DNA from: Daedaleopsis sinensis | Taxonomy: Eukaryota; Basidiomycota; Agaricomycetes; Polyporales; Polyporaceae | Assembly (NCBI GenBank): GCA_033807695.1 | Contig: CM066304.1 | Location: 62,001-126,000, forward strand | Length of the DNA: 64,000 nucleotides | Reading direction: 5' to 3' | Shown here: piece after piece, positions 22,399-34,066 of the stretch | Numbering within the stretch: the first letter of the stretch is position 1 | How the letters are laid out: every line of letters begins with the position of its first letter | The notes under the pieces: model-generated | The model's database searches: none | The model's input: the letters and a program-made list of their open reading frames with translations, nothing else | What the model was told of the DNA's origin: nothing | Translations under genes and position numbers: made by a program

Positions 22399-24718
22399 AT
22401 GGCCAAGCTCGAACTCAACGCCTACAGCCCATCTTCTCAGGCTATAACAATATACGTTCGCAACAATCCGCATCCGTCTGACATCTCGGAGGAGGTCGAG
22501 AAAATATTCACCAACGTTGCCAAAATCTACCTAGTACGTCCTTTCCTCTCAGTACTTTGCCACACTCAACATCGACGTGCGGTAGCTCAAAGCGGACACG
22601 GTCAAATGGTGCGATTCAGGAGACACCATGCTCCACCAACTTAAGCAACACAATCTCGACGATCGCGACGTCTTCAAACCCCTCACACGACACGCCTTGA
22701 AGGAGTGGATAGGCACAATTCATGATCATGATGACGATCTGCACATCGTCGTGACGAGAGGTGTGTGGAATTATCAATTTGCTTCATCCTAGCCCTGACC
22801 CGCGTAGACCAGTATCCAATAATCACAGTCCTGGACATGAATGCTCTCCAGGTGCATGCCAACCCAGACATACGAGGTGACTCTTCACTCGCCAAGTTAA
22901 TACCCGCAGGGCGCAGGTACACTGCATACAAGGTGAGCCTGCTCATTGAGACTAACCTAATCACTCATCGCTCATATGATTTTGACTTGGAGCCCCGGGA
23001 GAGAATTGTTTGTCCTCTAGAACCTAACGCAGTCGCCGAACTTGCCGATTCCTTGGTCAGGGACAGCATGGAAAAGGTCAACATCCACGCTGTACTAAAC
23101 TCAATCAGTCCATGGGGTTTCGTGCCTGGCGATGTGCATTTTGTCATCTACCCTGCTGGTAAGCACACACCGCCACTACTATCACTTGCGAGGAGCCTGA
23201 CATCTCGACAGACGTTGTCGAAGAGGCTCTGCCACCACTTCCATATTTCAAACAACGGCGCGAGTATTTCGCAAACACTCCCTCCAAGGCCCCATCGTCA
23301 GAAGGGACCCCGGAGAAGTGGAAAAAGACCCATCAGGACTCAAAGAGGCAGATTTATTGCGGTCGACCCGACCACCTCTCGACACCGCCGTCTCTGTTGG
23401 ACGAGACGCTTTGTCAACTTCGCTCTGACCTCGACTCGATTACACCAACACCTAAGGATATCCAGTGTTACGATCGTCTCCGCGAAGTGGCAGTTCAATT
23501 CTACAGCCACGAAGACAAGCGGCGGGACAAGTTCACCGCCTGCTTGGCAGTAGGGGGCATCCTACCGGACACCGCAGATCCAACCCACATATCGGGATAC
23601 ACAAACGATGGTGCTCTTCTATCCAACTGTCTAAGGCGGCTATTGCCCTACTACATACAGGAAATCAGGAACGAACTTTCCGCCGGTGGTGCAGAGCCAT
23701 CCTTCGAGGCAATCCTCTACCATCTCGAATATGTTCGGCCCATCGTCCTCAACCCGCCCCCCGAGGAAACCGCAGAATGGGAGAAAATCAATTTTCCTGT
23801 GATCCTCGTCATGCACTTCGGTACGTGCCCCTCCCAACTCTCTACCTAATCGCCCAACGCTCACCTGTTCCCAAACAACAAGGGCCGTATCTCGCCATAG
23901 CCGCCGCGACCTACACGGTCGATCCCAACGTCGAGCTGCTGTGTTGCATCCCGCTCCACGTGCACCCTACCAACATCACGCAGCTCGCAGCCGGCGAGCG
24001 CGCGCTCGCCGCCCTCCGTGTTGCCCTCCATTCTCTCAGGTCGCGATATCCCACCTTGCATACCACCCGCCGCACGCCCGGGCTCTTTCCCTTCCGCGAC
24101 TTCTACTACGAGGACGACGACAAGGGCGGCCGCCACAAGTTCGAGTTCACGTACGTCGAGGTGATCGATGGCAAGCGCATCTTCCGCGCAAAGCTCGAGG
24201 ACGGCTCCGCCGCGCCTCTGTGCGTCAAGTTCTGCACGCGCTACTCGGCTGACGCGCACCGCACCGCACACCGCGCCGGGTTCGCACCCGCGCTGCGCGC
24301 CGTCAACGACGTGTACGGCTGGACCATGGTCGTCATGGACGACGTGTCCGCAGACTACTCCAACACTCTGTACGACCTGCATGAGGCCCAGAAAGGTGAC
24401 AAGCGGACGGCCTTGCTCGTCGCCGAGCCTGCCGTGTCGATCGCGGCGGCGCGTGCGCAAGTGAAGGAGAAACTCGTCGAGCTGCACAATGTCGACTACG
24501 TGCATGGAGACGTGCGCAGCGTCAACGTGCTCGTCCGGAACAAGAATGCGCCCCCGGGCCCCGATGTCCTGCTGGTCGACTTTGATTGGGCCGGCCGCGA
24601 AGGCGAGACAACGTATCCTCGTGGAATGAACCGCGAGATCAGTCGCCCGGATGGTGCTGCCGGCGGGGAGAAGATCACAAGGGGCCACGATGTCTGGATG
24701 GCCGAGCAGTTGTACTAG
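22399..24718 (+). CDS. divergent protein-kinase-like protein
   Basis: A kinase-like-fold protein of a kind common in Agaricomycetes. The C-terminal half has a catalytic-loop-like YVHGDVRSVNVLV near 24500 and a metal-binding-like LVDFDWAG near 24570. Upstream are the hinge-like MVVMDDVS and the strand-rich APLCVKFCTRYS, where the usual lysine would be expected. The N-terminal half (MAKLELNAYS, IVVTRDQYPI, LDETLCQLRSDLD) matches nothing I know. Introns of 45-75 bases lie near 22534-22586, 22761-22807, 22935-22978, 23161-23213 and 23821-23881, and all keep frame. HGD replaces HRD and DFD replaces DFG, so activity is uncertain. It is the only gene between two pseudogene fragments that looks intact. 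It may be related to FunK1, but I cannot place it firmly. Confidence 0.7.
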
Positions 24719-25416
24719 ATCGCTCGGCCGTGGGTGTCTTTGTCGTCTGTTCGTCACTTGTGAGTGCATTGTCCGAGTCGCCTCGTGAATGGAATGAACT
24801 TCGTCCTTGAACACTTCTACTTATCAAACGGGGCCGTGACGACTGCCGTCAAGAGCTCGTAAAGAGGTGAACGAGCCACCGGTTTCAAGCCTACGAAACC
24901 TCTCAAGAGGGGGCTACCCTTACCGCTGATCATGACCGCTAACAGGCACTTTCAAACCTCCTCCTCCTCCACTGCCGTGGTCGTCACCCACACATTCAAG
25001 TTGAGCGGGCTGCCTCAACAGCATATGGACGTCGTCGGAGTTGCAAGTCTGAACTTACACAGGCGGAATGAACCTGAGCAAGTCGTTAATGATCGATGAT
25101 CAATGAACACCCGCATGTACATACGCATTTATTTTGGAATCCAGTTTTATATCCGCTTCAGAGCGAAGCTCTATGTCAGATAGTACGTACGAGGGATATA
25201 GGAGCGAGGGAGAAACTATCGTAAGTGCCAGTCATTGCAAACATACGCATCAACGGAGGCAAGCACAACAGTTCGGTGTAGCGCCCACATACGTCGTCGC
25301 GATGGATTTGTAGACCAGCGTCTGTCTCTTGTCCTGGACCGCCACGAAACCGCGATTTTGTTCTTGCTGTAAGCTCTCGGTCGGCTTGCGAACGCTGTCA
25401 GTCCCTGCGCACCGAC
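24719..25416. other. intergenic
   Basis: About 700 bases with no gene-like frame. They include the 3' flank of the kinase-like gene and AT-richer sequence near 25110-25200 without recognisable motifs. Confidence 0.4.
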
Positions 25417-26302
25417 TCAGGCCTGTCTGCGTATAGCTGTGGCGACTCTATCTTCGTCTCTCTCCTTCCAATCACGATCCACAGACCGGCAGACGATGTT
25501 CGCACTGCTCGATGTCAGTGAGCACCGACGGCCGTCCTCCCTCTCGACTGAGACAGTCATGACGAGTCCCTGGGGCAGGACGTTCTCGAAGCGGATGACG
25601 ATGTGGGAGCGCCATCCCCAGTCCAGTCGCGCACGCCGAAGTGCGCCTCGCAGAACCCCGCAAGCCCCGCCAGGTCGATCGTCCCTACCTCGCGTGGGGG
25701 CTCGAGGGAGCTCCCCCCCCTCGGCGGCGTTCGTGACCGGCTGGACGTGCATCCCCCGTGCGGCGAGGCTGGGGAAGTCGGCGGGAAGAGCGAAATTCGG
25801 TCGAGCGCAGTGGAGCGGGCGGTCGGCCAGCCCGCGCATCTCCATCAAGATGTCCGCACGCCACTGGGAGATGAAGCGTTGGAGCTCTTGCAGAGAGAGG
25901 GACGCGTGAGCGGCGAGGAGGCGGTCGCCGGATCCGGGACGAGCTAGAGCGTAGCCGGCTGCGACCCCGCAGCCGTCCACGCCCTGCGTAGCAGTCAGTG
26001 GAACTCCGGCAGGTGCGATATCGCACGGACTCACGTCATTGTGATCACCTCCAGCGAGCAGGGCAATGAGGATGAGGCCGCCGCGGGTGAGCCGGACGTC
26101 GGGGCAGTGTGCCGCTATGTCTTCGGCACTGTACACGTTTGCGTGGTCGACGCTCGGTTTCCCGTTCGAGTCTTTGGCCGGGTGGGACTTGGTGCCCGAC
26201 AGGTCGAGGCTCAAGCTGGATACCGCGAGCAGCAGTGTTAGTGCGATTGTTGCTGAGACATCCGGTACGCAGCAGCCGAGAGAGCTTACTCCTTGATGAC
26301 CG
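25417..26302 (-). pseudogene. truncated second copy of the GEN1-like nuclease
   Basis: This minus-strand fragment repeats the middle of the GEN1-like locus at 2.7-5.9 kb. It starts in the intron after the VIK codons, continues through LSGTKSHPAKDSNGK, NVYSAEDIAAH and LTRGGLILIALLAGGD, and ends after NVLPQGLVMTV. Both introns of that stretch are conserved in place and partly in sequence. The N-terminal nuclease domain and the C-terminal basic tail are absent, and the last ~45 codons before the stop at 25417 have no counterpart. Between VTNAAEG and LDWGWRSH the reading is out of frame: one shift lies at a run of eight C on the plus strand (about 25711), and a second shift restores the frame. 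It is clearly not a working nuclease. Confidence 0.85.
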
Positions 26303-26463
26303 TTGTGCAGTTGTCGCTGATCAGTTTCACCGTTCCTGTAGTAGGCAGAAGTTCCTGCGATCGGCGTGAATAAGAAATGCTGCTACTTGTGTTGCCTGCT
26401 ATGGAAGGAGCTGTACTGTGTCTCAGACGACATAGGTGAGTCTCGTCTCTGTCTGCCGTGCAG

Positions 26464-26763
26464 TCAACGTTGACAGGTTATGTGCTGCCGATTGTATTCA
26501 CAGAGCCCAAGTTCTTACCGAAGACTCACGGTCATATCGTCCCTTGGGATCCACCCCGCTTCGGCATCTCGGAAGACGTCTTGCAACGACTTGCAGACAG
26601 GCTGGAAGCGGGGGTGATACGTCTCGCGAAGAACCAAGCGGAACAAATGGGTAACCTCAGTCAGCAGTCCTCGCCTCAAAGTGACCGGTCTGGTTCCAAC
26701 ATTGACACCGACGATATCAATCATTGGGATTTGAACAAGGAGGATATTCTGCCTTACGATTAA
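26464..26763 (+). CDS. terminal exon of an unknown protein
   Basis: An open exon follows a good intron (GTGAGT near 26435 to GCAG at 26463). It reads TLTGYVLPIVFTEPKF, then VPWDPPRFGISEDVLQRLADRL, and ends in an acidic tail with the stop at 26761-26763. I do not recognise it. The upstream exon is not clear (perhaps 26375-26434), and the start of the adjacent GEN1 fragment lies within 200 bases, so this may be a leftover 3' end of a broken gene. Confidence 0.3.
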   Translation, partial: STLTGYVLPIVFTEPKFLPKTHGHIVPWDPPRFGISEDVLQRLADRLEAGVIRLAKNQAEQMGNLSQQSSPQSDRSGSNIDTDDINHWDLNKEDILPYD

Positions 26764-27109
26764 TATGCATTGACGTTTTGTATGTGGAATACTTGGTACT
26801 ACTAGGTGCTTGCATGGCGCCTGCCGCCGTCACGTTTTGTGTTCACTGTCCCGAGTCTACTGTCTGCTGTCTCAACCCAGCCCCGCCTGGCATGCGGTGC
26901 CGCGTCCGCCAGAATCTGTGTATCCCTCATAATTAGTACATGGCTATGGCCCTTCACGTGCAATGAGTAAGCGTCCGTTCGAGCTCATATACCTTCCTCC
27001 TTGTAAAGTTGATTGCAGCGTCGAAAGAGGCGTGACCGTGGGTCGACATGAACATCAAGACCCCAAGCGGCACACTCTTTCAGTTCAACAACATGGATGA
27101 TAACTTATC
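26764..27109. other. intergenic
   Basis: Gap of 346 bases with no visible gene; 3' flank of the minus-strand mitochondrial carrier. Confidence 0.4.
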
Positions 27110-28432
27110 TTACGAACAAAGGTGTACTACCGCCTCAAAGGTCACGAACGTCACCATGTTCACGGGGATCGCCCTACCACAGACATCGTCAGCAGACGCC
27201 TCTTCGAAGCTTCAACTCAGAGCACACCACGCACCGTATGAGAGTCGGCGCAAGCCCGCGGAAGAACACACCCGCACCTTCCGCACGATACGACGTTGCG
27301 ATCGTCGACCATGTCGACCGGTAGGGATTGTCCGGTGCGCCCGCGGTGGTGCTCTGCACACGCGTCTTGACGACGTCGAACGGGAAGGTGACGACCCAGC
27401 CCGCGACGCCGGCCATGCCACCCGCAGCGAGGAGCGCGGCCCACGAGTGCGTCGCGAGCGTCGAGTCGACCTCGGCGCTGGGCGAGTCCGCGCGGTGGTG
27501 GTCCGCGGGATGGTGTGGGCGCGGCCAGAAACGGAGCGTGGCCTCGTAGGCGGCGAAGTACGCGCCGTAGCCGACGTCGCGGAGGGCGGTGGCAGTTATG
27601 CCGCGATAGAAGCCGCGAACTCCGCGGGTACGCCAGATGTGCCGGATCACTTCAAGGTCGGAGAGGGCGGACGAGGTGGGCGTGGTGCGGACGAGAGATT
27701 GTTGGTGGACCTTGATGAGCTCTGCCGGAGTTGTGATCAACCTGGCAGAGCGTGAGCGATTAGGTAGTTATATAAGTGCGGGTAGAACGCGCACGAGGAT
27801 ATGATGCCTGTTCCAGCACCTGCGAGGTTGATTTGAGTGAGCGTAGGTGTAGCATCGTCGCTGTCTAGTTGTGCTCGTAAGAGTGACCGATAGGAGGCGA
27901 AGATGAGCCCATTGAGAGGCGGTGCACCAGCCTACAGCAGGAAGTTGTAGAGTGACAACGAGAATGAATAATGCATCAGCGGACCTAAGGTTTGAAGGCT
28001 GGCGTCCTTGGGGTTTGGCGATGCTAACACATACCAGAGGTGCGGAGATTCCACGGTACAGTCCGCGAATACGCTCCTCGCGGATGATTGTGAAGAAAGC
28101 TTGGATGGTCGAGCGATACTTGAACGCTATATGGGGGTTTTGGAAGCGTACCTTGACTGGTTGCAGGTGAGGAAGGCAATGTCAAGACGTTGCTGGGCAT
28201 ACTCACCTGTGTCAAAAGGATACCCAACCGTTACCGCCGCCATGCCTATACAACTTTGATCCTCAACATCAACCATTCCGGGCACTTGGGCGAGATCATA
28301 CCAGCCACAGTTCCAGCGAAGAAGTCTACCGCAGGGTTGATAGCTACGCGAGCAGCTGAGTACACAGACACGATGCTGAAGACATACTTGAACCAGCTTA
28401 CCCTTTCCATCTGTCCCTCCAGAGTCCGCCAT
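27110..28432 (-). CDS. mitochondrial carrier (SLC25) family protein
   Basis: A six-helix transporter of the mitochondrial inner membrane. The three repeat signatures are all present: PFDTVKVRFQ (near 28220 across an intron), PAELIKVHQQ (near 27715) and PFDVVKTRVQ (near 27385), each followed by a GLYRG, GFYRG or VFFRG type motif. It starts at 28432 with MADSGGTDGK, and a short intron joins to NPAVDFFAGTVAG. At least six short introns are present and all keep frame. It ends with NMVTFVTFEAVVHLCS at 27110. The TPAELIK form of repeat two resembles the carnitine/ornithine carrier branch, but I cannot assign the substrate. It looks intact. A triplet of TCCGGA sites lies about 130-155 bases upstream of the start. 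Confidence 0.88.
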
Positions 28433-28990
28433 AAGTGTAGAGGTCGCGCGGGTCAGGTATACGAGGAAGAGATGGCGAGAATGAAGACAAGTTCCGAGCC
28501 GGACGCGTTAGCGATGGAGGTCATGTCCAAGGTGCATTGGCGCCCATTTCACACTAAGCGCATCCGGATATATCCGGACCTGTCCGGACGCGCTCAAGTC
28601 ATTCCACCCTTCTCACTTGAACTTAGTCGTGTTTCGTTATGGTGTTACACCTTGTCTCTGCGGACATAGATACTACCTGGCCTATCACTATCGCTGTCAT
28701 TCCGAGTCAAGAGAGGAAAGGAAATAAATTACTAGTCGTAGGTAATTCGGATAGACCCGAGTTGGAGCACGTAGAGGACCTAGCACGACGCTTCAAGGAT
28801 GTTTAACCACAGCTAAGATGCGTGTCGTACACCATTAGATCTCAATATCTCAAGTCTAAAATACATATATGAGCGGAGTGAGTAATGAATGAAATATACA
28901 ATGCGGCTATGATAAGTGGTGCTTGAGTGGTGACGAATTACAATGAGCATTATGATACATTCCAGAGAGCACCGTCCGTAGCTAGCACCT
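28433..28990. other. intergenic with TCCGGA palindrome
   Basis: This 558-base gap holds the promoter of the minus-strand carrier and the 3' end of HSP78. Its notable content is the TCCGGA array described separately. AT-rich sequence near 28850-28900 may serve HSP78 3' end formation. Confidence 0.4.
28563..28588. promoter_or_regulatory. three TCCGGA sites at 10-bp spacing
   Basis: TCCGGATATATCCGGA (28563-28578) is a perfect 16-bp palindrome, and a third TCCGGA follows at 28583-28588. The three hexamers start exactly 10 bp apart, so they face the same side of the helix. CGG/CCG triplets of this kind are typical of fungal Zn2Cys6 regulators, so a site acting on the carrier gene is plausible, but this is inference. 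Confidence 0.4.
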
Positions 28991-31900
28991 TCACGACTGC
29001 GACTCCCGTTCTTCAAAACCCACGATGGGCGTGGAGGACGCCGCAACCGACGGGTCCGGGACGTGGTTGTCCACAATCTCCAGGCTCTTCCCGTCCTCGG
29101 ACGCACGCACCCTGACCGTGTCCCCGTCCCTGAAAAAGCATACAAACAGTCAGCACAAAACCCCGCCATCCGCACAGTCACGCTGGGCCAACACGCACCT
29201 AATCGTGCCCCTGAGCAACTTCTGCGCGAGCGGGAAGAGCACCTTCGTGCGCACGATCCGCGCGACCGCCCTTGCGCCATACAGCTCCGAGTACCCCTCC
29301 CTGACTAGCCACTCCCTTGCGCCGGTATCCGCGTCGAGCGTGATCCGGCGCGGGCGCAGGCGCTCCGCGACGTCCGCGAGACGGAGGTCGACGACCTTGA
29401 GGATGGACGCCTTCGAGAGCTTGTTGAACACGAGCATCGAGTCCAGCCTGTTCAGCAGCTCCGGCGGGAAGTACTCGGCCGTGCGCTCGACGACCTCGTC
29501 CCGCGCGGACGGCGTCACGACGCCGTTCTCGTCCGACGCGGACGCGTGTGCGAGGATGTCGGACCCGAGGTTGCTCGTCAGGCAGATGATGGTGTTCTTG
29601 AAGTCGACTTTGCGGCCTGCGCGCGGGTGTTCACGTCAGTCTGAGGTCGCACCACAGTACAAAGCGACAGTACCTTGGGAGTCGGTAATGCTGCCCTCAT
29701 CGAGGATCTGGAGCAGGATCATAGCGACATCCTTGTGGGCCTTTTCAAGCTCGTCGAGAAGGATCACGGCTGCGAAAAAATAGTCAATGATGATGTCGAC
29801 GCGGATATCGAACGTACTTACCATATGGCTTGCGACGGACGGCCTCGGTGAGCTGACCACCTTCTTCGAATCCGACGTACCCCGGAGCCGCACCAATAAG
29901 GCGGGAGATGGTGTGCCGGTCGTGATATTCCGACATGTTGATATTGATCCTGGTGATCGAGTTAGCATATAGTCCACAAAGCCGAGATTTGAGTACTCAC
30001 AATCCGCGCTGCTCGTCGTTGAACAAGAAGGCAGCCAATGCCTTGCACATCTCTGTCTACAAGACACTCGTGAGAATCTACACGAACTCCCTAACGATCG
30101 CCATGCTCACCTTTCCGACACCAGTCGGTCCAAGGAAGAGGAAGGAAGCGACGGGGCGGTTCGGGGCCTGCAGACCGGCGCGCGAAATCCTAACTGCGTC
30201 GCTGACGGCCTCGACGACGTGATCTTGCCCAACAACCCGCTTCTTGAGCGTTTCTTCCATCTGCAACCAAGAACCACCTCAGTAAAGTCCTTATCAAGTC
30301 CACGTGCAAAGGACTCACATGGACTAGCTTCTCGCGCTCTCCCTTGAGCAGGCTTTGCACCGGGATACCCGTAGCCTTTGCCACAACGCGCGCAATATCC
30401 GCACTCGTCACGCGGTCGTGCAGCATCGCCAGCGGGCCCTCCGCATCCTCGTTCTCCCCGCGTTCGCCCGCGCTCTCCGTCGGCAGCTGCCGCTCGAGCT
30501 CGGGGATCGTCGCGAACCGCAGCCGGGACGCGCGCTCGTACTGGCCCTGCCGCTGCGCGATCTCGAGCTCGCGCTTCGCCTCCTCGAGCTGCTCCTTGAG
30601 CGCCTTGATCCGGTCGAGCCGCGCGCGCTCCGCTTGCCACACCTGCGTGAGCTGCTCGGCGAGCTCCCGCTTCTCCTTGAGCGTGTCCTCGACCTTCTTG
30701 CGCCGTTCGACGCTGAAGACGTCCGACTCGTTGCGCAGGCTCTCGCGCTCGATCTCGAGCGTCATGATCTCGCGGTCGAGTGACTCGAGCTCGTCCGGCT
30801 TGCTCTCTTGTGCGAGGCGAAGCGCGGAGGCGGCTTCGTCGACAAGGTCGATGGCCTTGTCGGGCAAGAACCTGTCAGAGATGTAGCGCGAGCTGTACAC
30901 GGCGGCTACGACGGGTGAGATTCACGGGCATGGCGCAAGATCAAAAGACCTCACCGGTAACGAGGGCGCTGTCCGAAATCCCAACACCGTGGTGTACCTC
31001 ATACCGAGGCTTGAGGCCACGAAGGATCGATATCGTCGCCTCGACGGTCGGCTCGTCGATCTGCACAGGCTGGAATCGGCGTTCGAGTGCAGCGTCCTTG
31101 CCGATCGTCTTGCGGTACTCGTCTGGCGTCGTGGCACCAACCAGCTGGAGACCCCGCGCGAGAGCGGGCTTGATCATCTGACCAGCATCGATGCTACCCT
31201 CCGCCTTTCCGAGGTTGAACAGTGTGTCTAGCGGACGAATTAGACCATGCAAGGCCGTATGGCGAGTATGATACATACGGAGCTCATCGATGAAACAGAT
31301 GACATTTCGAGCCTGTATTCATGTCAGCATTTGAGACAGTGAACGATGTGAGAAACATACCTCATCTTCGATATCCTTGATGAGTGCCTTGAACTTCTCT
31401 TCAAACTGACCGCGGATGCCAGACCCCGCCATAATAGCCGCTAGGTCTATCGAGAGCACCCGTTTGTTCTGGAGGGACTGAAGGGCATTCTCGTCAACAG
31501 GTAATGATGTTGGCGTTCGGCAGAAACTCACTTCTGGCACTTCCTTCGCAACTATTCGTTGGGCGAGTCCCTCAAGGATGGCAGTTTTACCAACCCCAGG
31601 AGGACCAATGAGCTGCAGATGAGCGTCAGCACCTACAACAGTCGTACATAGGAACCGAATGCATACCACAGGGTTGGACTTTGTTCTTCGAGAGAGAACT
31701 GCCAGTGCGGAGTCGTCAGTGCGCTACTACGGTGCGAGCACGCGGTTGAAGCTCACTCTGGATAGTTCGCCGGATCTCTGTTGCGGATGCATCTTAGTAA
31801 CACTAGTAATTAACAGCATATTCCTCATCGACGCACCTTCGTCCCGACCGATAGTTGGGTCAAGCTTGCCTTCTTTTGCAAGTTCTGTCAGATCGACGCT

Positions 31901-32643
31901 CTGGATGGACGTTGGATGATTAGTGCCAATGAAACGGGCAGCGGAAGGGTAAACATAGTTGGAGTGTTGAATAACTCATATCATTATAATTAGAAGACTT
32001 GTGTAGTCTGTATATGTTCGACTATCAGGTCTCTTGTGAAGGCCACAGTCTACTTGGTGCCCCCAATCCCTTTAAGAGGATCTGCTTAGACCTGTGCGCT
32101 CTGTTGACAAGCGTCAAGTGAACGATGGGAGTGACTCTGGGCTCTAGCCTGACGGGGAGTTAAAGGCATGTGCGTCCTGTTATGGCGGGTACACGGAGTC
32201 TCGCTAGGCGGATAGACCTAACGTTCGTGTCTCTTGATACTCGACCAGGCCGTGCTCGGCTAAGACGTTGTAGGACGTCTCTATCTCCGTCCGGTCTTTC
32301 TCCGAGCCAAGGCAGAGATGTGCCCGCAGCCGCACACCACGTACCAGAACTGCAAGCATTATTCACTAGAAGAGCAGAACCGTGTACTCACAAATTCCTT
32401 GAGAGCGTCGCCTTTCTGACGTTGTTGACCCATCATTGAGAAACCAGGGAAGCCTCCTTGACCTCCTGCACCACCTCTAGGCGGCCCCTGTGCATAGGAC
32501 CTCGACAGGACGAGCGGGTATGTCAACTTCCGGTTGGTGTTTGTGATGCATAGCGAAAGACGGGAAAGTGGTGCACGGGGAGGAAGGGTGGCGAGTGCAC
32601 GTTTGGGAGAAAAAGTGGTATTGCGGAGGGATCGTCGAAGCAT
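28991..32643 (-). CDS. HSP78: HSP78, mitochondrial ClpB-type disaggregase
   Basis: A hexameric AAA+ chaperone that with mitochondrial Hsp70 dissolves protein aggregates in the matrix. The N-terminus is a targeting peptide rich in Arg and Ser ([11 protein letters not shown] ... RSYAQ). The first AAA module follows directly ([21 protein letters not shown]; Walker A GPPGVGKT near 31590), then the ClpB-type coiled-coil middle domain ([16 protein letters not shown], near 30500-30850). The second AAA module has GPTGVGK near 30130 and ends in the D2 small domain ([14 protein letters not shown] near 29430). The large ClpB N-domain is missing, as usual for Hsp78. The protein ends in an acidic tail with the stop at 28991-28993. 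About ten introns are present. The first (31901-32391) is 491 bases, about eight times the others. It appears intact. Confidence 0.92.
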
Positions 32644-33141
32644 TCACGGGAAAGACGTCGATGAGCCAGAGTAGAACGGGGAGAAGAGCGAGGACGACGT
32701 GCAAGACGACGAGCAACCTATTTCACCCTCGGCGCTTGTCAGAACCCACCAGAAAACGCCAGAGCCGGGCCGAGCCGTGACACCGACGCGGGGTGACACA
32801 AACACGTGATCGGGGTGACAGACGCGTTAACAAGTCGAGACGTCGAAGGCTTCAGTGCGAACAAGTTCACTGAAATGCTCCGTCTCCATCACAACTACTA
32901 CCCCTGTGCTTTCCAGAAGGTACACATACCACACCCAGTTGCACGTCTCTCCTCACGGGTGACGTGAAGGTGGTGATTTCGATGATGTGTACGTCGAACA
33001 TCCAGTATATATGCCTTGAAGATCTCTTCATATTCTCGTATTACTACCATGTACGAGTAATCAACAGCAAGAGTCCGTGTACTCATGGCAAGGCACGACA
33101 CAGCTCGTCTCCGATGTATACAGGCATCCCACGCCAAGCCA
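32644..33141. other. intergenic, HSP78 promoter side
   Basis: No gene is visible. The region carries the HSP78 promoter. GAA and TTC triplets cluster near 32847-32875 but with three-base spacing, so they are not canonical heat-shock elements. Confidence 0.4.
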
Positions 33142-34066
33142 CTACGTCCACACCTCGTCCGTATCAAACCTCCACATCCCCAAACCTCCGACCAACAAGT
33201 CCCGCAGCTTCTTCGCTGCCAACCGACTGATGTCCACCGTATCCGGTGGTCCATACTCCACCAGCATCAACTGCCCATCATAGCTCTTGCCCATCCTCGT
33301 CGGCCTCTCCAGCTCGACCATGCACGCACGCATCGCCCCATCCCGCTCGAGGTCCAACAGCGGCCACAGAAACTCGTACTCGCAAGCCAACAGGTCGACC
33401 TCCAGCGCCCTTGCGAGCGTGACGAGCGCGCACGCCGCAAGGCCCACCGCAGGCGCGTAGAACCCCACGCGCGCGGCGTGGCCCGCGAGCAGCACCGCGT
33501 TGACAAGGTCCTCGAGCGCCATCTGCGTCCACCCCCCATACTCAGGCGCCGCGGGCCGGCGCGACCACGGCTTGCGCTCGCGCGCGGAGGCCATGTAGCG
33601 CGTGAGATACGCGAAGGACGCGACGGACCGCGCTTGCGCGAGCACGAACGTCGACGGGTGGTTGTACTGCGCGAGCACGCCTGCAGGGTACTCGGCCATG
33701 TCGAGTGTGGGCGACTTGAGGATGTGGAAGACGCCGTGCGAGCGGTGGGTGAACCGGTGGGCCTCTCCTATCTCGAAGGGCACGATGAAGTAGTTGAGCC
33801 ACCTGTGGCAGAGCGCCGACGATCAGTGACTTAAACTGAGAAGTGACGTCGAAAGTGGTTACTCACCGTAGTGCCGCCTCAATTCGAAGCGTCCACTGCT
33901 TGTCGGCGTCCCGAGTGAGCTCAATGCTCTCGTAGAGTTGATGGTTGGGCATCAGCGTGAGGCTCCTCTCGATGTCCTCCTCGAACCGGGGCAGTTGGAG
34001 ACGGTAGTCGTCCAGACAGATGTTCTGCATCTGCGTAAACTGCGTCAACGCATGGATGTAGTTCAT
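33142..34066 (-). CDS. unknown protein, two exons
   Basis: I do not recognise this family. Exon 1 (34066-33867) encodes MNYIHALTQFTQMQNICLDD and an acidic helical stretch. A 64-base intron (33803-33866) with perfect GT-AG ends joins it to exon 2 (33802-33142), which reads WLNYFIVPFEIGEAHRF, FVLAQARSVASFAYLTRYM and WTQMALEDLVNAVLLAGHAA, and ends DEVWT. The protein has 286 residues, with an alanine/leucine-rich helix near its middle. No signal peptide or zinc motif is seen. A diverged partial copy lies upstream on the same strand (34851-34990), which suggests a small tandem family. Confidence 0.65.

Noticed and set aside
32847..32875. Possible heat-shock elements upstream of HSP78
   Set aside because: GAA and TTC triplets are present but separated by three or more bases rather than the two of a canonical element.
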